DNA of 64,000 nucleotides, taken from NCBI GenBank assembly GCA_016936355.1, contig JAFGYB010000055.1, positions 33,883-97,882 on the forward strand, read 5' to 3'. The notes beneath the pieces are model-generated. The model was not told where the DNA came from. It ran no database searches and was given only the letters and a program-made list of their open reading frames with translations. This document shows positions 1-7,710 of this stretch, one piece after another; the first letter of the stretch is position 1; the number at the start of each line of letters is the position of its first letter. The stretch comes from Bacteroidales bacterium (GTDB taxonomy: Bacteria; Bacteroidota; Bacteroidia; Bacteroidales; F082). The translations under genes were made by a program, and so were the position numbers.

Positions 1-660
1 ACGCGGAGTTAGAAAATACGATTCTTTCCTGACTTTCAGCATTTTGTTGAGGCTGCCCTGGGGAAAATGTACCGTGATCGTATCATGTTTGCGAATCACT
101 TCGGCTGTATGGGCTTCGTTCAGAAGAATCTCCATGGGGATTTTATTGAAATTGGCTACCTGTTTACCGCCGATGGTTAAAATACGGTCGCCATTTCGGA
201 AGCCCATTTCATAAGCCATACTGTCCACACTTACGCCGTATTTATTCACCTGCTGCGTAGGCAAATATTCTTCGCCAAAATAGGTTAGTAGACCGATGTA
301 GATAATGATGGCCAGAACCACATTCATGGTGACCCCGCCCAGCATAATAATGAGCCGTTGCCAGGCCGGTTTGGACCGAAACTCCCAGGGCTGAGGCGGC
401 TGTTTCATCTGCTCCTTGTCCATAGATTCGTCAATCATTCCCGAAATTTTCACATACCCTCCCAAAGGAAGCCAGCCCATACCGTATTCCGTGCCTTTGA
501 ATTTGAATTTAAAAAGGGAAAACCAGGGGTTGAAAAACAGGTAAAATTTCTCTACCCGTGTTTTGAAAATTTTGGCTGCAGCAAAGTGTCCAAACTCATG
601 CACAATCACCAGGATGGATAAGCTCAGGATTAACTGTAAGACTTTTATCAGGATAACCAT
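1..660 (-). CDS. rseP: RIP metalloprotease RseP (site-2 protease), C-terminus beyond window
   Basis: N-terminal 220 residues of a membrane-embedded zinc protease of the site-2 (M50) family, which cleaves transmembrane anti-sigma factors and signal-peptide remnants in the inner membrane. Reading the minus strand from the ATG at 660, the first hydrophobic helix carries HEFGH at residues 21-25 (the HExxH zinc/catalytic motif). A stretch with GWLPLGGYVK (the conserved membrane-associated beta region) follows, then a second membrane helix, then the start of a PDZ domain (GFRNGDRILTIGG). The gene runs off the left edge, so the LDG motif helix is not visible. Its target here is unknown; the nearest candidate signalling gene is the ECF sigma factor at 2008, on the other strand. 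Family assignment is firm. Confidence 0.93.
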   Translation of the reverse strand, partial: MVILIKVLQLILSLSILVIVHEFGHFAAAKIFKTRVEKFYLFFNPWFSLFKFKFKGTEYGMGWLPLGGYVKISGMIDESMDKEQMKQPPQPWEFRSKPAWQRLIIMLGGVTMNVVLAIIIYIGLLTYFGEEYLPTQQVNKYGVSVDSMAYEMGFRNGDRILTIGGKQVANFNKIPMEILLNEAHTAEVIRKHDTITVHFPQGSLNKMLKVRKESYFLTPR

Positions 661-856
661 ATTGTTAACGCGTCAATGATTCAATTTTATTCTGTTTCGC
701 TTCGTATTCGGTTCCGAAATATTTTCAATACCGGAACGCCGAAAAAAGGAAATAGTAACCCGCTCAGACAAAAAACGTTTAAAAAGATAACGTATTGAAA
801 AACAATCTGTATTTGGGTTGCCTTTTTCTTTTTTCGGTAGTTTCAAAAGCAAGTGC

Positions 857-864
857 AAGATTAC
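857..864 (-). promoter_or_regulatory. possible rseP -7 promoter element
   Basis: Minus strand reads TAATCTTG, one mismatch from TAnnTTTG, about 200 nt upstream of the rseP start. No convincing -33 box, so this is weak. The rest of 661-947 shows no gene on either strand. Confidence 0.25.
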
Positions 865-947
865 GAATTTTTTTCATATCCCGGGGATGCATATCGCTTC
901 GTAAATACCAAAAGATCAGCGGATCGGTTTTTTGGAAAAAAAAGAGA

Positions 948-1841
948 TTATTCGAAGTCAATGTAATGGGCCGGATTCACCGGACTACCGTTGTACCACA
1001 GTTCAAAATGGAGGTGCGGCCCCGAGCTGTCTTCTCCTGAATTACCCGCAATGGCAATGGGCTCACCGGCTTTTACCACATCGCCTTCCTGTTTCAGCAG
1101 GGTGGCACAATGCTTATACACGGAGATCAGGTTTCCGGAATGCTGGATCATGATCACGTATCCGGTTTCCAGTGTCCAGGAGGAGGCTACAACGGTTCCG
1201 TCCAGCACCGATTTAATGGCTTCATTATGAGCCGCCACGATGTCAACACCGTAATGTTTTTCCAGTGGTGAAAATTTAGAGGTCAGAATCCCATTCATGG
1301 GAGTAAAAAAGTTTTGATTTTGGATGAGCGCATTGCTGGAAAAGAGGCTGGCAGGCTCGGGATTAGGAAAATACAGATTAAATCGGGCCTGATTCTCAAA
1401 TGCAGCCCTGAAACTGCTGTCCTGTTTTGAAATATGATCAGAAATAGTATCGTAATGCCTGGCCGGAACTGCGGGTTGAAGAGCTTGGTTTTTCGGCAAT
1501 GTTTTATCCTCAATAATTCGTTTCAGATTAGCGAAATAGACATTCTTTTTCTGCACATCCTGCATCAGCGAATCAATGGTTTTGTTCATCTGGTACAGTT
1601 CGTTTCGCTGCTGTCCTTCCGGATAACCAGGGATATACATTTTCAGCGGAGTGTAGGCAATGACAAAAAAAGTCAGGAAAATAAAAATGATTCCCAAACT
1701 CAAAAGCATGATGATCACATGCATCCGGGTCAGCCGGAACGTGAATCGTTCTTCAAAAGTGGTCTCGTTGAGAAAAACCAGACGGTAAGTGGTACGGAGC
1801 TTCTGGTACCATTTCTTGTTATTCTTCTTTTTTTCAGCCAT
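948..1841 (-). CDS. M23 family peptidoglycan endopeptidase, membrane anchored
   Basis: 297-residue cell-wall hydrolase of the M23 (LytM/lysostaphin-type) family, predicted to cut peptide cross-bridges of murein from the periplasmic side. It has a short basic cytoplasmic N-terminus and a single membrane helix at about residues 42-64. A coiled/linker region spans about 75-180, then the LytM domain. Zinc ligands and catalytic residues are all visible: HYGVD (His196, Asp200) and HLHFE (His276, His278). The topology matches divisome- or elongation-linked M23 proteins of Bacteroidota. The ATG at 1841 is preceded by a TACCTTTG promoter motif. It lies upstream of rseP on the same strand, separated by 286 nt, so co-transcription is uncertain. 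Whether it is an active hydrolase or a regulator is not settled, but all catalytic residues are present. Confidence 0.9.
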   Translation of the reverse strand: MAEKKKNNKKWYQKLRTTYRLVFLNETTFEERFTFRLTRMHVIIMLLSLGIIFIFLTFFVIAYTPLKMYIPGYPEGQQRNELYQMNKTIDSLMQDVQKKNVYFANLKRIIEDKTLPKNQALQPAVPARHYDTISDHISKQDSSFRAAFENQARFNLYFPNPEPASLFSSNALIQNQNFFTPMNGILTSKFSPLEKHYGVDIVAAHNEAIKSVLDGTVVASSWTLETGYVIMIQHSGNLISVYKHCATLLKQEGDVVKAGEPIAIAGNSGEDSSGPHLHFELWYNGSPVNPAHYIDFE

Positions 1842-1860
1842 TTGCGTTCGTTAGTGATCG

Positions 1861-1868
1861 CAAAGGTA
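1861..1868 (-). promoter_or_regulatory. -7 promoter element of the M23 gene
   Basis: Minus strand reads TACCTTTG, a perfect TAnnTTTG, 20 nt upstream of the ATG. A TTTC-like -33 lies about 20 nt further upstream. Confidence 0.5.
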
Positions 1869-2007
1869 AGAATAAGTTTCTGGAGAAAGTTTGTTTTTCT
1901 TTGCAGACCAATTTCCTGTTGTATTTTGGGAATGATTAAATTCAACAACAAAAATTGTAACTTTTTCAAAGTTCTTGTACTAAATAATAAAACCCAAAAA
2001 AAAGATT

Positions 2008-2535
2008 GTGACCTTGAACAAAGAAGAACAGTTTAACCTGATCATAGCAGAAAACAGTAGCCGGATCCAGCGGATTTGCAGTTATTACAATTCAGATAAG
2101 GAGGATCAGAAGGATATGGTTCAGGAAGTGCTGGTAAATATTTGGAAAAGCCTGGATAATTTCAGGGGAGAAGCGGCCATGAGCACATGGATTTACCGGA
2201 TCGCCGTAAACACCTCACTCAATTTCACAGGGAAAGCTTTCCGGCAAATGAAATTAATGGTGAATGCTGATATTGGTAACCTGAACATCATTGTTGATGA
2301 TGAGGAAATAGGAAAGAAACTTCGGCAGGAGGAAAATATGAAGCTTCTTCAAAATGAATTAAACCAGTTGTCGGTGATTGATAAGGCCCTGATGTCACTG
2401 GTTCTGGAAGGCCTCAGTATGAAAGAGATTGCAGATATTATCGGAATCACAGAACCGAATGTAAAAGTCAAAATTCACCGGGTTAAATCACAGCTTAGAG
2501 TAAAACTGAAAGGAAGAAACAATGAACACAAATAA
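2008..2535 (+). CDS. ECF-type RNA polymerase sigma factor
   Basis: 175-residue extracytoplasmic-function sigma-70 factor that redirects RNA polymerase to a specific promoter set. Region 2 occupies about residues 10-75 (DQKDMVQEVLVNIWKSL and the MSTWIYRIAVNTSLN segment). Region 4 occupies about 110-170 with a helix-turn-helix (GLSMKEIADIIGITEPNVK). There is no region 3 or C-terminal extension. The start is GTG at 2008; the next methionine lies inside region 2, so GTG is the only sensible start. The next gene overlaps its last 14 bases, implying translational coupling with a membrane protein that may be its regulator. The signal and regulon cannot be told from the sequence. Confidence 0.92.
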   Translation: MTLNKEEQFNLIIAENSSRIQRICSYYNSDKEDQKDMVQEVLVNIWKSLDNFRGEAAMSTWIYRIAVNTSLNFTGKAFRQMKLMVNADIGNLNIIVDDEEIGKKLRQEENMKLLQNELNQLSVIDKALMSLVLEGLSMKEIADIIGITEPNVKVKIHRVKSQLRVKLKGRNNEHK

Positions 2536-3058
2536 CAAACAGAAACTGTCGTTAGAACAATTATTGCGGAACCTGAAAGACGAAGACGCAAATCATGCCA
2601 CGGTTATAAAACGGTTTCAGTATATCTATGTGGTCTTCTTCATTTTTTATGCCATCATAACAACGCTGGTCTATGTTTTTGAAAGAGATCTCAGGATGCT
2701 CCTGAGCGGGGTGAGCTTTATGAGTTCCTTCATCATCCTTGCCGTTCTTTTCAGAAAGTATTACAAGGAATACCGGTTTGTCGATTATTCATTGCCTACG
2801 TTGCTGCTGTTGAAACGCGCAGCATCCCGGTATCAGCTTTTTCAAACCAAAGCTTTGTGGCTGCTGGTAGCTTTTGGCTTTATGGACGTTGCTTTGACTT
2901 TGAATATGCAGCCCCGAGTATCGCCATGGATCGTTCAGATCATTATCTTGGCTACCCTTTTGGTGGCGCTTGTCATCGGAATAATCCGCTGGTGGTATAA
3001 ATACAAACCACTCCTCGACAATACGCGGCGTTTGATTTCCGAAATTGAAACGGATTAA
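2522..3058 (+). CDS. four-helix membrane protein coupled to ECF sigma factor
   Basis: 178-residue protein of no family I recognise. It has about 35 polar N-terminal residues, then hydrophobic stretches near residues 37-55, 61-80, 116-130 and 138-158, so four membrane helices are likely, and a polar C-terminal tail. Its ATG lies inside the end of the sigma-factor gene (14-nt overlap), the usual arrangement for sigma/anti-sigma pairs. It has no visible zinc-binding HxxxCxxC motif and no FecR-like periplasmic domain, so if it is an anti-sigma factor it is of an unusual kind. It is followed by 118 nt and then the porW-like gene, which has its own promoter candidate. The function stated here is inferred from context only. 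Confidence 0.7.
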   Translation: MNTNNKQKLSLEQLLRNLKDEDANHATVIKRFQYIYVVFFIFYAIITTLVYVFERDLRMLLSGVSFMSSFIILAVLFRKYYKEYRFVDYSLPTLLLLKRAASRYQLFQTKALWLLVAFGFMDVALTLNMQPRVSPWIVQIIILATLLVALVIGIIRWWYKYKPLLDNTRRLISEIETD

Positions 3059-3112
3059 CAGGGATTCCGGATAAAAAAGAAAAGGCTTACTGCTGCCGAG
3101 CTGATAATTCTT

Positions 3113-3120
3113 TAAATTTG
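3113..3120 (+). promoter_or_regulatory. -7 promoter element upstream of porW-like gene
   Basis: TAAATTTG, a perfect TAnnTTTG, 57 nt before the TTG start. No clear -33 box. Confidence 0.4.
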
Positions 3121-3176
3121 CTTTTCGACGAAAATAATTTGCTGGATTTTCAGTTTAATAATCAAAGAATTCTTTT

Positions 3177-5849
3177 TTGAAAACATCAGTATTTCATCGT
3201 TTTATTGGTTTATTCCTGATGGTGGCGGTGGTTTGGGTCCTGAATGGGTGTTCCACGCAGCGCAATTCGGCCCTGTCCCGTATGTATCACAAGCTTACCA
3301 GTCATTATAATGTCTACTGGAATGGCGAGCAGAGTTATAAAAAAGGATTTGATTTTATTCAACAGCATGTCCGGGATGACTACAACCGGGTGTTGCCTGT
3401 GTTTAATTATGGTGATAAGAAACTGGCACAACAGGTAAAACCTCAAATGGAACGGGCCATCAAAAAAGCTTCACTCACCATTCAGGAACATTCTATGGTG
3501 TTCAACGGGAAAGAAGAAATTCCTTGGGTGGGCCGGAGTTATCTGCTCATGGGCAGGGCTCATTTTCTGGATCAAAATTACATTGCAGCTCGTCGGGTGT
3601 TCGACTTTATTTCCAAACAATATGCACATCAGCCGTTTCAGTATGTGGCTATGTTGTGGCTTTCAAAAACGTATATCGCCGAAGGTTCTTATGAAAAAGC
3701 GCAGGCCCAGCTGAATTTACTGCGTAGCCTTAAAGAAGAAATTAATTTCCCGTTGTCGGTTAAGAAACAAATGCCTTTGGTGGAAGCCAATCTGTATATT
3801 GCCATGAAGGATTATGAAACGGCATACGGATTTCTGGAGCAGGCACTGAAAACCTGTTCTGGTCGCGATCAGTGTACACGTGTCCTTTTTATTCTGGGGC
3901 AGATCAATCAACGGGAAGCGCATTATCAGTTAGCAACCAATTATTACAAAAAGGTAATCAAAAGAAATCCGGTTTTTCAGATGTCATTCGAAGCCCGGTT
4001 GCGACTGGCTACCAGTTATGATTCCACCCATCAGGATTTGAAATTTGTTCAGAAAACCCTCGGGCACATGGCCAAAAGCCATATGTATCAATCCTACCTC
4101 GGGCAAATTTATTATGCCATGGCACAGGTGGCCGAACGCAGTCGTCAGGATTCGTTGATGGTATTTGAGTTGCGGAGGTCGGTAGCAGCCTCGGCTAAAG
4201 ACAACACACAAAGAGCCGTTGCTTCGCTGAAACTGGCCAAAGTGTATTTTGCAAAGGGGGATTATTTACAGTCCAAGGCCTATTACGATACTACACTGAT
4301 GTCGTTGGCCAAAACCGATCCCGAATACGCCGAACTCGAAAAAACAGCTTCGGTGCTGACGGAACTTTCTGGATACTTGACTACAATTCATACACAGGAC
4401 AGCCTGCAGCGGATTTCGTATATGGATACCGCTAAGCTGTATGCGCTTATAGATCAAAAAATTATCCGGTTCAGAAAGCAAAAAGCGGAACAACAGCAAC
4501 AGCAAAACCAGCCGCTTCCCCAGCAGGCAACACCCCCCGCAGATTATACTCAAAGCAGCGGCGGATGGTATTTTTACAATAATGTAACCCGAACCAAAGG
4601 GTATAATGATTTCATCAGCCGTTGGGGTCAGCGGAAGTCGCGGGACCTGTGGTTTTTGAATGCGCAGTCGGGAGATCTTTCCACACCAACACACGCAATG
4701 GCTACAGAAAATCAACAGCAAAGCGTTTCCTCATCTAATCAAGGAACCAACAACAAAGCTGTTCTTGCCGAAACTCCATTGTCAAATAATCCTGAAAGCA
4801 GGGCTTATTACCTAAAAAACATCCCCAGGGGTACACAGGCCATGCAGCATTCTGATTCATTGATGATGGATGCATACGAAAATGCCGGTTTCCTGTATCT
4901 GGATGCACTGCACGATACAGTCAGTGCCCTGCAGATGTATCAAAGCTTTTTGCAACGGTTCCCGGAAAGCAGGAAAAAACTCCAGATGTGGTACACGTTG
5001 TATTCTTTGTATTCTGCCAAAAAAGACACAAGCAAAGCTGAGCAATACAAAAACCTGATTGTTCGGAATTATCCCAATACGTTGTATGCAAAAGTGGTTC
5101 AGAACCCCGAATATTATAAAACACTGGTCAGCGATCAGAAGAAGGTACAGGATCTGTATGCCCGTGCTTACAGGGCTTTTGAAAACGAACAGTATTACCG
5201 GGTGATTGATTACGCAGACCGAGCCGACCAGAGTTACGCTTCCGATAGCTTACTCATGCCCAAGTTCCTCTTTTTAAAGGCTGCTTCGCTGGGCAAAGTG
5301 GAGGTTCCCGACTCCATGTATACAGCCATGCAGTCGCTGATAAAGCATTATCCGAAAAGTGATCTGGTTCCCCGTGCCCGTGCGGTGATCAAAATGTTGC
5401 AACTGGAATACGGGATCGGTATTTCACCCGCCGAAAGAGCTGCCTTGCTGGCCAAACAAAAGAACAAAACAGGAGCAGGCCCGTTTACCTTCGATCCCAA
5501 GGCCCCACAGCAAATCATGCTGGTGGTAAACCGACAACAGATTCAGATCAACGCACTGGAAGTGCGCTTGTCCGACTTCAACAATAAGTATTTCCGTTCG
5601 GCCAAATTGAGAATCAGAAGTTTGGAACTGAACAGGGAATATTCTCTGATTTTGGTGCAACAATTTCTGAATGCGGATGCCGCACAAACCTATTACAATG
5701 TCCTAAAAACGGATAATTACGTATTTTCAGGGATGAATCCGAAACTTTACACGCTGTTTATTATCTCTTTAAAAAATTATCCCTTATTTTACAGGGACAA
5801 AAACCTGGATAGCTACAGGGAATTTTTTAAAACGAACTATAAGGAATAG
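3177..5849 (+). CDS. porW: TPR lipoprotein, PorW/SprE-like (type IX secretion / gliding)
   Basis: 890-residue lipoprotein: signal peptide ending in VLNGC (Cys25), then repeated helical segments typical of tetratricopeptide repeats over most of the length, broken by a Gln/Pro/Ser-rich linker around residues 440-560. The N-terminal signature after the lipobox (SHYNVYWNGEQSY) and the TPR layout are those I know from the SprE/PorW proteins needed for gliding and type IX secretion. In those systems this lipoprotein links the core motor to the periplasmic/outer-membrane ring. It starts with TTG at 3177, placing a normal lipoprotein signal at residue 1. It is followed after 17 nt by bactofilin and then atpZ, a neighbourhood I associate with this gene in Bacteroidota. 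T9SS cargo at 51106 agrees with an active system. The gene symbol is by family resemblance. Confidence 0.75.
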   Translation: MKTSVFHRFIGLFLMVAVVWVLNGCSTQRNSALSRMYHKLTSHYNVYWNGEQSYKKGFDFIQQHVRDDYNRVLPVFNYGDKKLAQQVKPQMERAIKKASLTIQEHSMVFNGKEEIPWVGRSYLLMGRAHFLDQNYIAARRVFDFISKQYAHQPFQYVAMLWLSKTYIAEGSYEKAQAQLNLLRSLKEEINFPLSVKKQMPLVEANLYIAMKDYETAYGFLEQALKTCSGRDQCTRVLFILGQINQREAHYQLATNYYKKVIKRNPVFQMSFEARLRLATSYDSTHQDLKFVQKTLGHMAKSHMYQSYLGQIYYAMAQVAERSRQDSLMVFELRRSVAASAKDNTQRAVASLKLAKVYFAKGDYLQSKAYYDTTLMSLAKTDPEYAELEKTASVLTELSGYLTTIHTQDSLQRISYMDTAKLYALIDQKIIRFRKQKAEQQQQQNQPLPQQATPPADYTQSSGGWYFYNNVTRTKGYNDFISRWGQRKSRDLWFLNAQSGDLSTPTHAMATENQQQSVSSSNQGTNNKAVLAETPLSNNPESRAYYLKNIPRGTQAMQHSDSLMMDAYENAGFLYLDALHDTVSALQMYQSFLQRFPESRKKLQMWYTLYSLYSAKKDTSKAEQYKNLIVRNYPNTLYAKVVQNPEYYKTLVSDQKKVQDLYARAYRAFENEQYYRVIDYADRADQSYASDSLLMPKFLFLKAASLGKVEVPDSMYTAMQSLIKHYPKSDLVPRARAVIKMLQLEYGIGISPAERAALLAKQKNKTGAGPFTFDPKAPQQIMLVVNRQQIQINALEVRLSDFNNKYFRSAKLRIRSLELNREYSLILVQQFLNADAAQTYYNVLKTDNYVFSGMNPKLYTLFIISLKNYPLFYRDKNLDSYREFFKTNYKE

Positions 5850-5866
5850 GACAAAAACAGAAGGAA

Positions 5867-6271
5867 ATGAAAAAAAGTACGAATGGCGATGCACCCATGC
5901 GCAATATGATGGCCCGGGGAACTCGATTGTCCGGAGATATTGATACCGAAGGAGACATACGGATTGACGGACATTTTACTGGAAAGATTAATGCCAGGGG
6001 CAAGGTAGTCATTGGTGCTGAAGGCTACGTGGAAGGTCAGGTTGACTGTAAAAGCATTGATGTATCAGGCAGGTTAAAAGCCACTGTGGTAGCTGAGGAA
6101 ATTACAGTATTGAAAAGTACGGCCCGGGTGGAAGGAGACATCCTTACCCCGAAGATTTCCATTGAGCCGGGAGCCGTTTTTGAAGGACATTGTAAAATGG
6201 ATTCTTCAGAAAAACAATTGGATGAAAAACCAAAAAGACACATCCAAAAAAGCGAAGCCCGATCCGCTTAA
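5867..6271 (+). CDS. bactofilin (polymer-forming cytoskeletal protein)
   Basis: 134-residue bactofilin. The central repetitive right-handed beta-helix runs from about residue 20 to 115, with the usual spacing of small and hydrophobic residues (SGDIDTEGDIRIDGHFTGKI, then GYVEGQVDCKSIDVSGRLKA). Short disordered tails flank it. Bactofilins polymerise without nucleotide into filaments on the inner face of the membrane and act as scaffolds for localised envelope or cell-wall factors. It lies 17 nt downstream of the porW-like gene with an AAGGA-type site before its ATG. Its last 50 bases overlap the start of atpZ, so the genes are probably co-transcribed. A specific partner cannot be deduced. Confidence 0.9.
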   Translation: MKKSTNGDAPMRNMMARGTRLSGDIDTEGDIRIDGHFTGKINARGKVVIGAEGYVEGQVDCKSIDVSGRLKATVVAEEITVLKSTARVEGDILTPKISIEPGAVFEGHCKMDSSEKQLDEKPKRHIQKSEARSA

Positions 6272-6461
6272 AACCTACGCTGCCTATTCATCACTGGGCA
6301 TCCAGATGGTGCTGATTATTTTGGCAGGGGCATTCGGCGGCCGGGAGCTGGACAAAGTTGTTTCATGGGAATTTCCTGTATTTACCCTAAGTCTGACTAT
6401 ATTTGCACTGATATTGGCCATGCTGCTTTTTATCAAAGAACTGTTCAGAAAAAATAAATAA
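6222..6461 (+). CDS. atpZ: AtpZ/AtpI family small membrane protein
   Basis: 79-residue two-helix membrane protein of the AtpZ/AtpI family, normally encoded at the head of the F1Fo ATP synthase operon and linked to Fo assembly or divalent-cation transport. It has a basic N-terminus, a first helix starting YSSLGIQMVLIILAGAFGG, a short acidic/basic loop (RELDKVV), a second helix (about residues 50-72) and a KELFRKNK tail. I chose the ATG at 6222, giving a normal-length protein; an upstream in-frame start at 6162 would add 20 residues that are only bactofilin frame shadow. The start lies 50 nt inside the bactofilin gene. No ATP synthase subunit genes follow in this window. Confidence 0.82.
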   Translation: MKNQKDTSKKAKPDPLKTYAAYSSLGIQMVLIILAGAFGGRELDKVVSWEFPVFTLSLTIFALILAMLLFIKELFRKNK

Positions 6462-6485
6462 CCAGACTATAGAGAAGTTGTTATC

Positions 6486-6866
6486 ATGAAAAATGTCCGA
6501 CTGAGTTTGTCGTTTCATATTACCCTTTTTACTTTCCTGATGGCAGCACTTTCCCTGCTTGTTCAACTGGGAGTCCCACAGGTGAAGATTTCTCCGACTT
6601 ATCCTTTTATTCTGATTTTCTTTTTTCTGGCTACCTGGGTCATTCTGCTCATCCTTGAGAAGAGTTTTCGTTCAAAACTCAGCCGCTTTGCCAATGCCTA
6701 TATGCTGGTCAATTTTGTTAAACTAATCCTGTTTTCCGGTGTTATTGCTGTATACGCATTGAGCAATAAGGAAGATGCAGTTTCGTTTGTGATTACCTTT
6801 TTTGTGTACTATATCTTTTTCACTCTTTTTGAAGTGGTGGAGCTGAGGCAACTCAATACCCGGTAA
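6486..6866 (+). CDS. small four-helix membrane protein downstream of atpZ
   Basis: 126-residue membrane protein with four hydrophobic segments (about residues 11-30, 38-57, 72-90 and 96-114) separated by short basic loops. I cannot place it in a characterised family. Position and size recall the small hypothetical membrane protein that in Bacteroidota often sits between atpZ and atpB, related in layout to AtpI. It starts 24 nt after atpZ and should share its transcript. Here the ATP synthase a-subunit gene does not follow; a 323-nt non-coding region and greA come next. A role in Fo assembly is inference. Confidence 0.72.
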   Translation: MKNVRLSLSFHITLFTFLMAALSLLVQLGVPQVKISPTYPFILIFFFLATWVILLILEKSFRSKLSRFANAYMLVNFVKLILFSGVIAVYALSNKEDAVSFVITFFVYYIFFTLFEVVELRQLNTR

Positions 6867-7120
6867 AAGATTTTTATCAAAGCGGTGGAAGTTTGAACGA
6901 AATAGCTTATCTTAGACACACTAATTTTTAAATTTTAAGTTGAAAACGGGGACTGAGAAACGCATAAGTTTCTCAGCGTAAAAATTAACCAGATCTGAAC
7001 ACAGATACATATCCGGAATCCTTCAAAAAGCTTGTAAAAATGTGTAAATTAATTTTTTATAGGGAACGTGTTTTGAACTATGCCGGGGTGAACTGTGTAT
7101 TTTCATTGGACTAATTTTTG
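6867..7120. other. non-coding stretch between atpZ cluster and greA
   Basis: With the greA leader this makes 323 nt without a gene. It holds a perfect hairpin at 6953-6976 and otherwise AT-rich sequence with no reading frame or RNA gene I recognise. There is no T-run after the hairpin, so the terminator for the upstream operon is not evident here. Confidence 0.6.
6953..6976 (+). other. perfect 9-bp hairpin, function unknown
   Basis: Arms CTGAGAAAC and GTTTCTCAG around a GCATAA loop. No T-tract follows on the plus strand and only a weak one on the minus strand, so it is not a normal intrinsic terminator. It could be a 3'-end stabiliser or a protein-binding site. Confidence 0.5.
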
Positions 7121-7128
7121 TATTTTTG
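7121..7128 (+). promoter_or_regulatory. -7 promoter element of greA
   Basis: TATTTTTG, a perfect TAnnTTTG, 62 nt upstream of the greA ATG. Transcription would start near 7133, just before the hairpin at 7136-7158. Confidence 0.5.
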
Positions 7129-7135
7129 CAGGCCG

Positions 7136-7165
7136 AAAGACCTCTTATGGGGGTCTTTTATCTTT
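7136..7165 (+). terminator. terminator-like hairpin in the greA leader
   Basis: Arms AAAGACC and GGTCTTT, extended by a T-G and a C-G pair to nine pairs with a TTATG loop, followed by TATCTTTTTATT. It lies between the greA -7 box and the greA ATG (7190), so it would act inside the leader. It may also terminate read-through from upstream. Confidence 0.65.
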
Positions 7166-7189
7166 TTATTGACTTCAAAAACAAAGAAT

Positions 7190-7663
7190 ATGGCAGAATC
7201 AAGGTATTTTACAGAAGAAGGATTACAAAAACTGCGTGACGAACTGGAACAACTGACCACCGTGGAGCGAAAACAAATTTCCGAGGCTATTGCCGAGGCC
7301 CGCGACAAAGGTGATTTGTCTGAGAATGCTGAATACGATGCCGCCAAAGAAGCACAGGGGTTGCTGGAGTTGAAGATTTCCAAACTGCAGGATCTGATCA
7401 GTAACGCACGCATTATTGATGAATCAAAAATGGACAAATCGAAGGTGTTGATCCTGTCCACCGTAAAAGTAAAAAACGCGAAAAACGGAGCCATCATGTC
7501 CTATACACTGGTTCCCGAAAAGGAAGCCGACCTGAAAACCGGAAAAATCTCCGTGAATTCACCCATTGCCAAGGGGTTGTTGGGGAAAACTGTGGGAGAA
7601 AAAGCAGAGATTCCTGTACCCGCCGGTACAGTGCAGCTGGAAATTGTTGACATTTCGCGATAA
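7190..7663 (+). CDS. greA: transcription elongation factor GreA
   Basis: 157-residue Gre factor that rescues backtracked RNA polymerase by stimulating cleavage of the transcript 3' end through the secondary channel. The N-terminal antiparallel coiled coil covers about residues 5-75, and its tip carries the acidic catalytic pair (DLSENAEYDAAKEAQG). The C-terminal FKBP-like domain covers about 85-157 and ends in the usual GTVQLEIVDI. I took the ATG at 7190 (MAESRYF), as for other Bacteroidota GreA. An in-frame start 72 nt upstream would sit ahead of the promoter and hairpin. The HIT gene follows after 47 nt. Confidence 0.97.
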   Translation: MAESRYFTEEGLQKLRDELEQLTTVERKQISEAIAEARDKGDLSENAEYDAAKEAQGLLELKISKLQDLISNARIIDESKMDKSKVLILSTVKVKNAKNGAIMSYTLVPEKEADLKTGKISVNSPIAKGLLGKTVGEKAEIPVPAGTVQLEIVDISR

Positions 7664-7710
7664 CATAAATATGAATTAGTACTTTTAGTCTGACTTCAAA
7701 AACAAAACAA

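Noticed and set aside
908..936. possible terminator downstream of the M23 gene
   Set aside because: Pairing of CCAAAA with TTTTGG is weak and the T-tract lies on the wrong side for the minus-strand transcript.
1434..2036. 200-codon plus-strand frame opposite the M23 gene
   Set aside because: Overlaps the M23 gene and its promoter; sequence shows no coding features.
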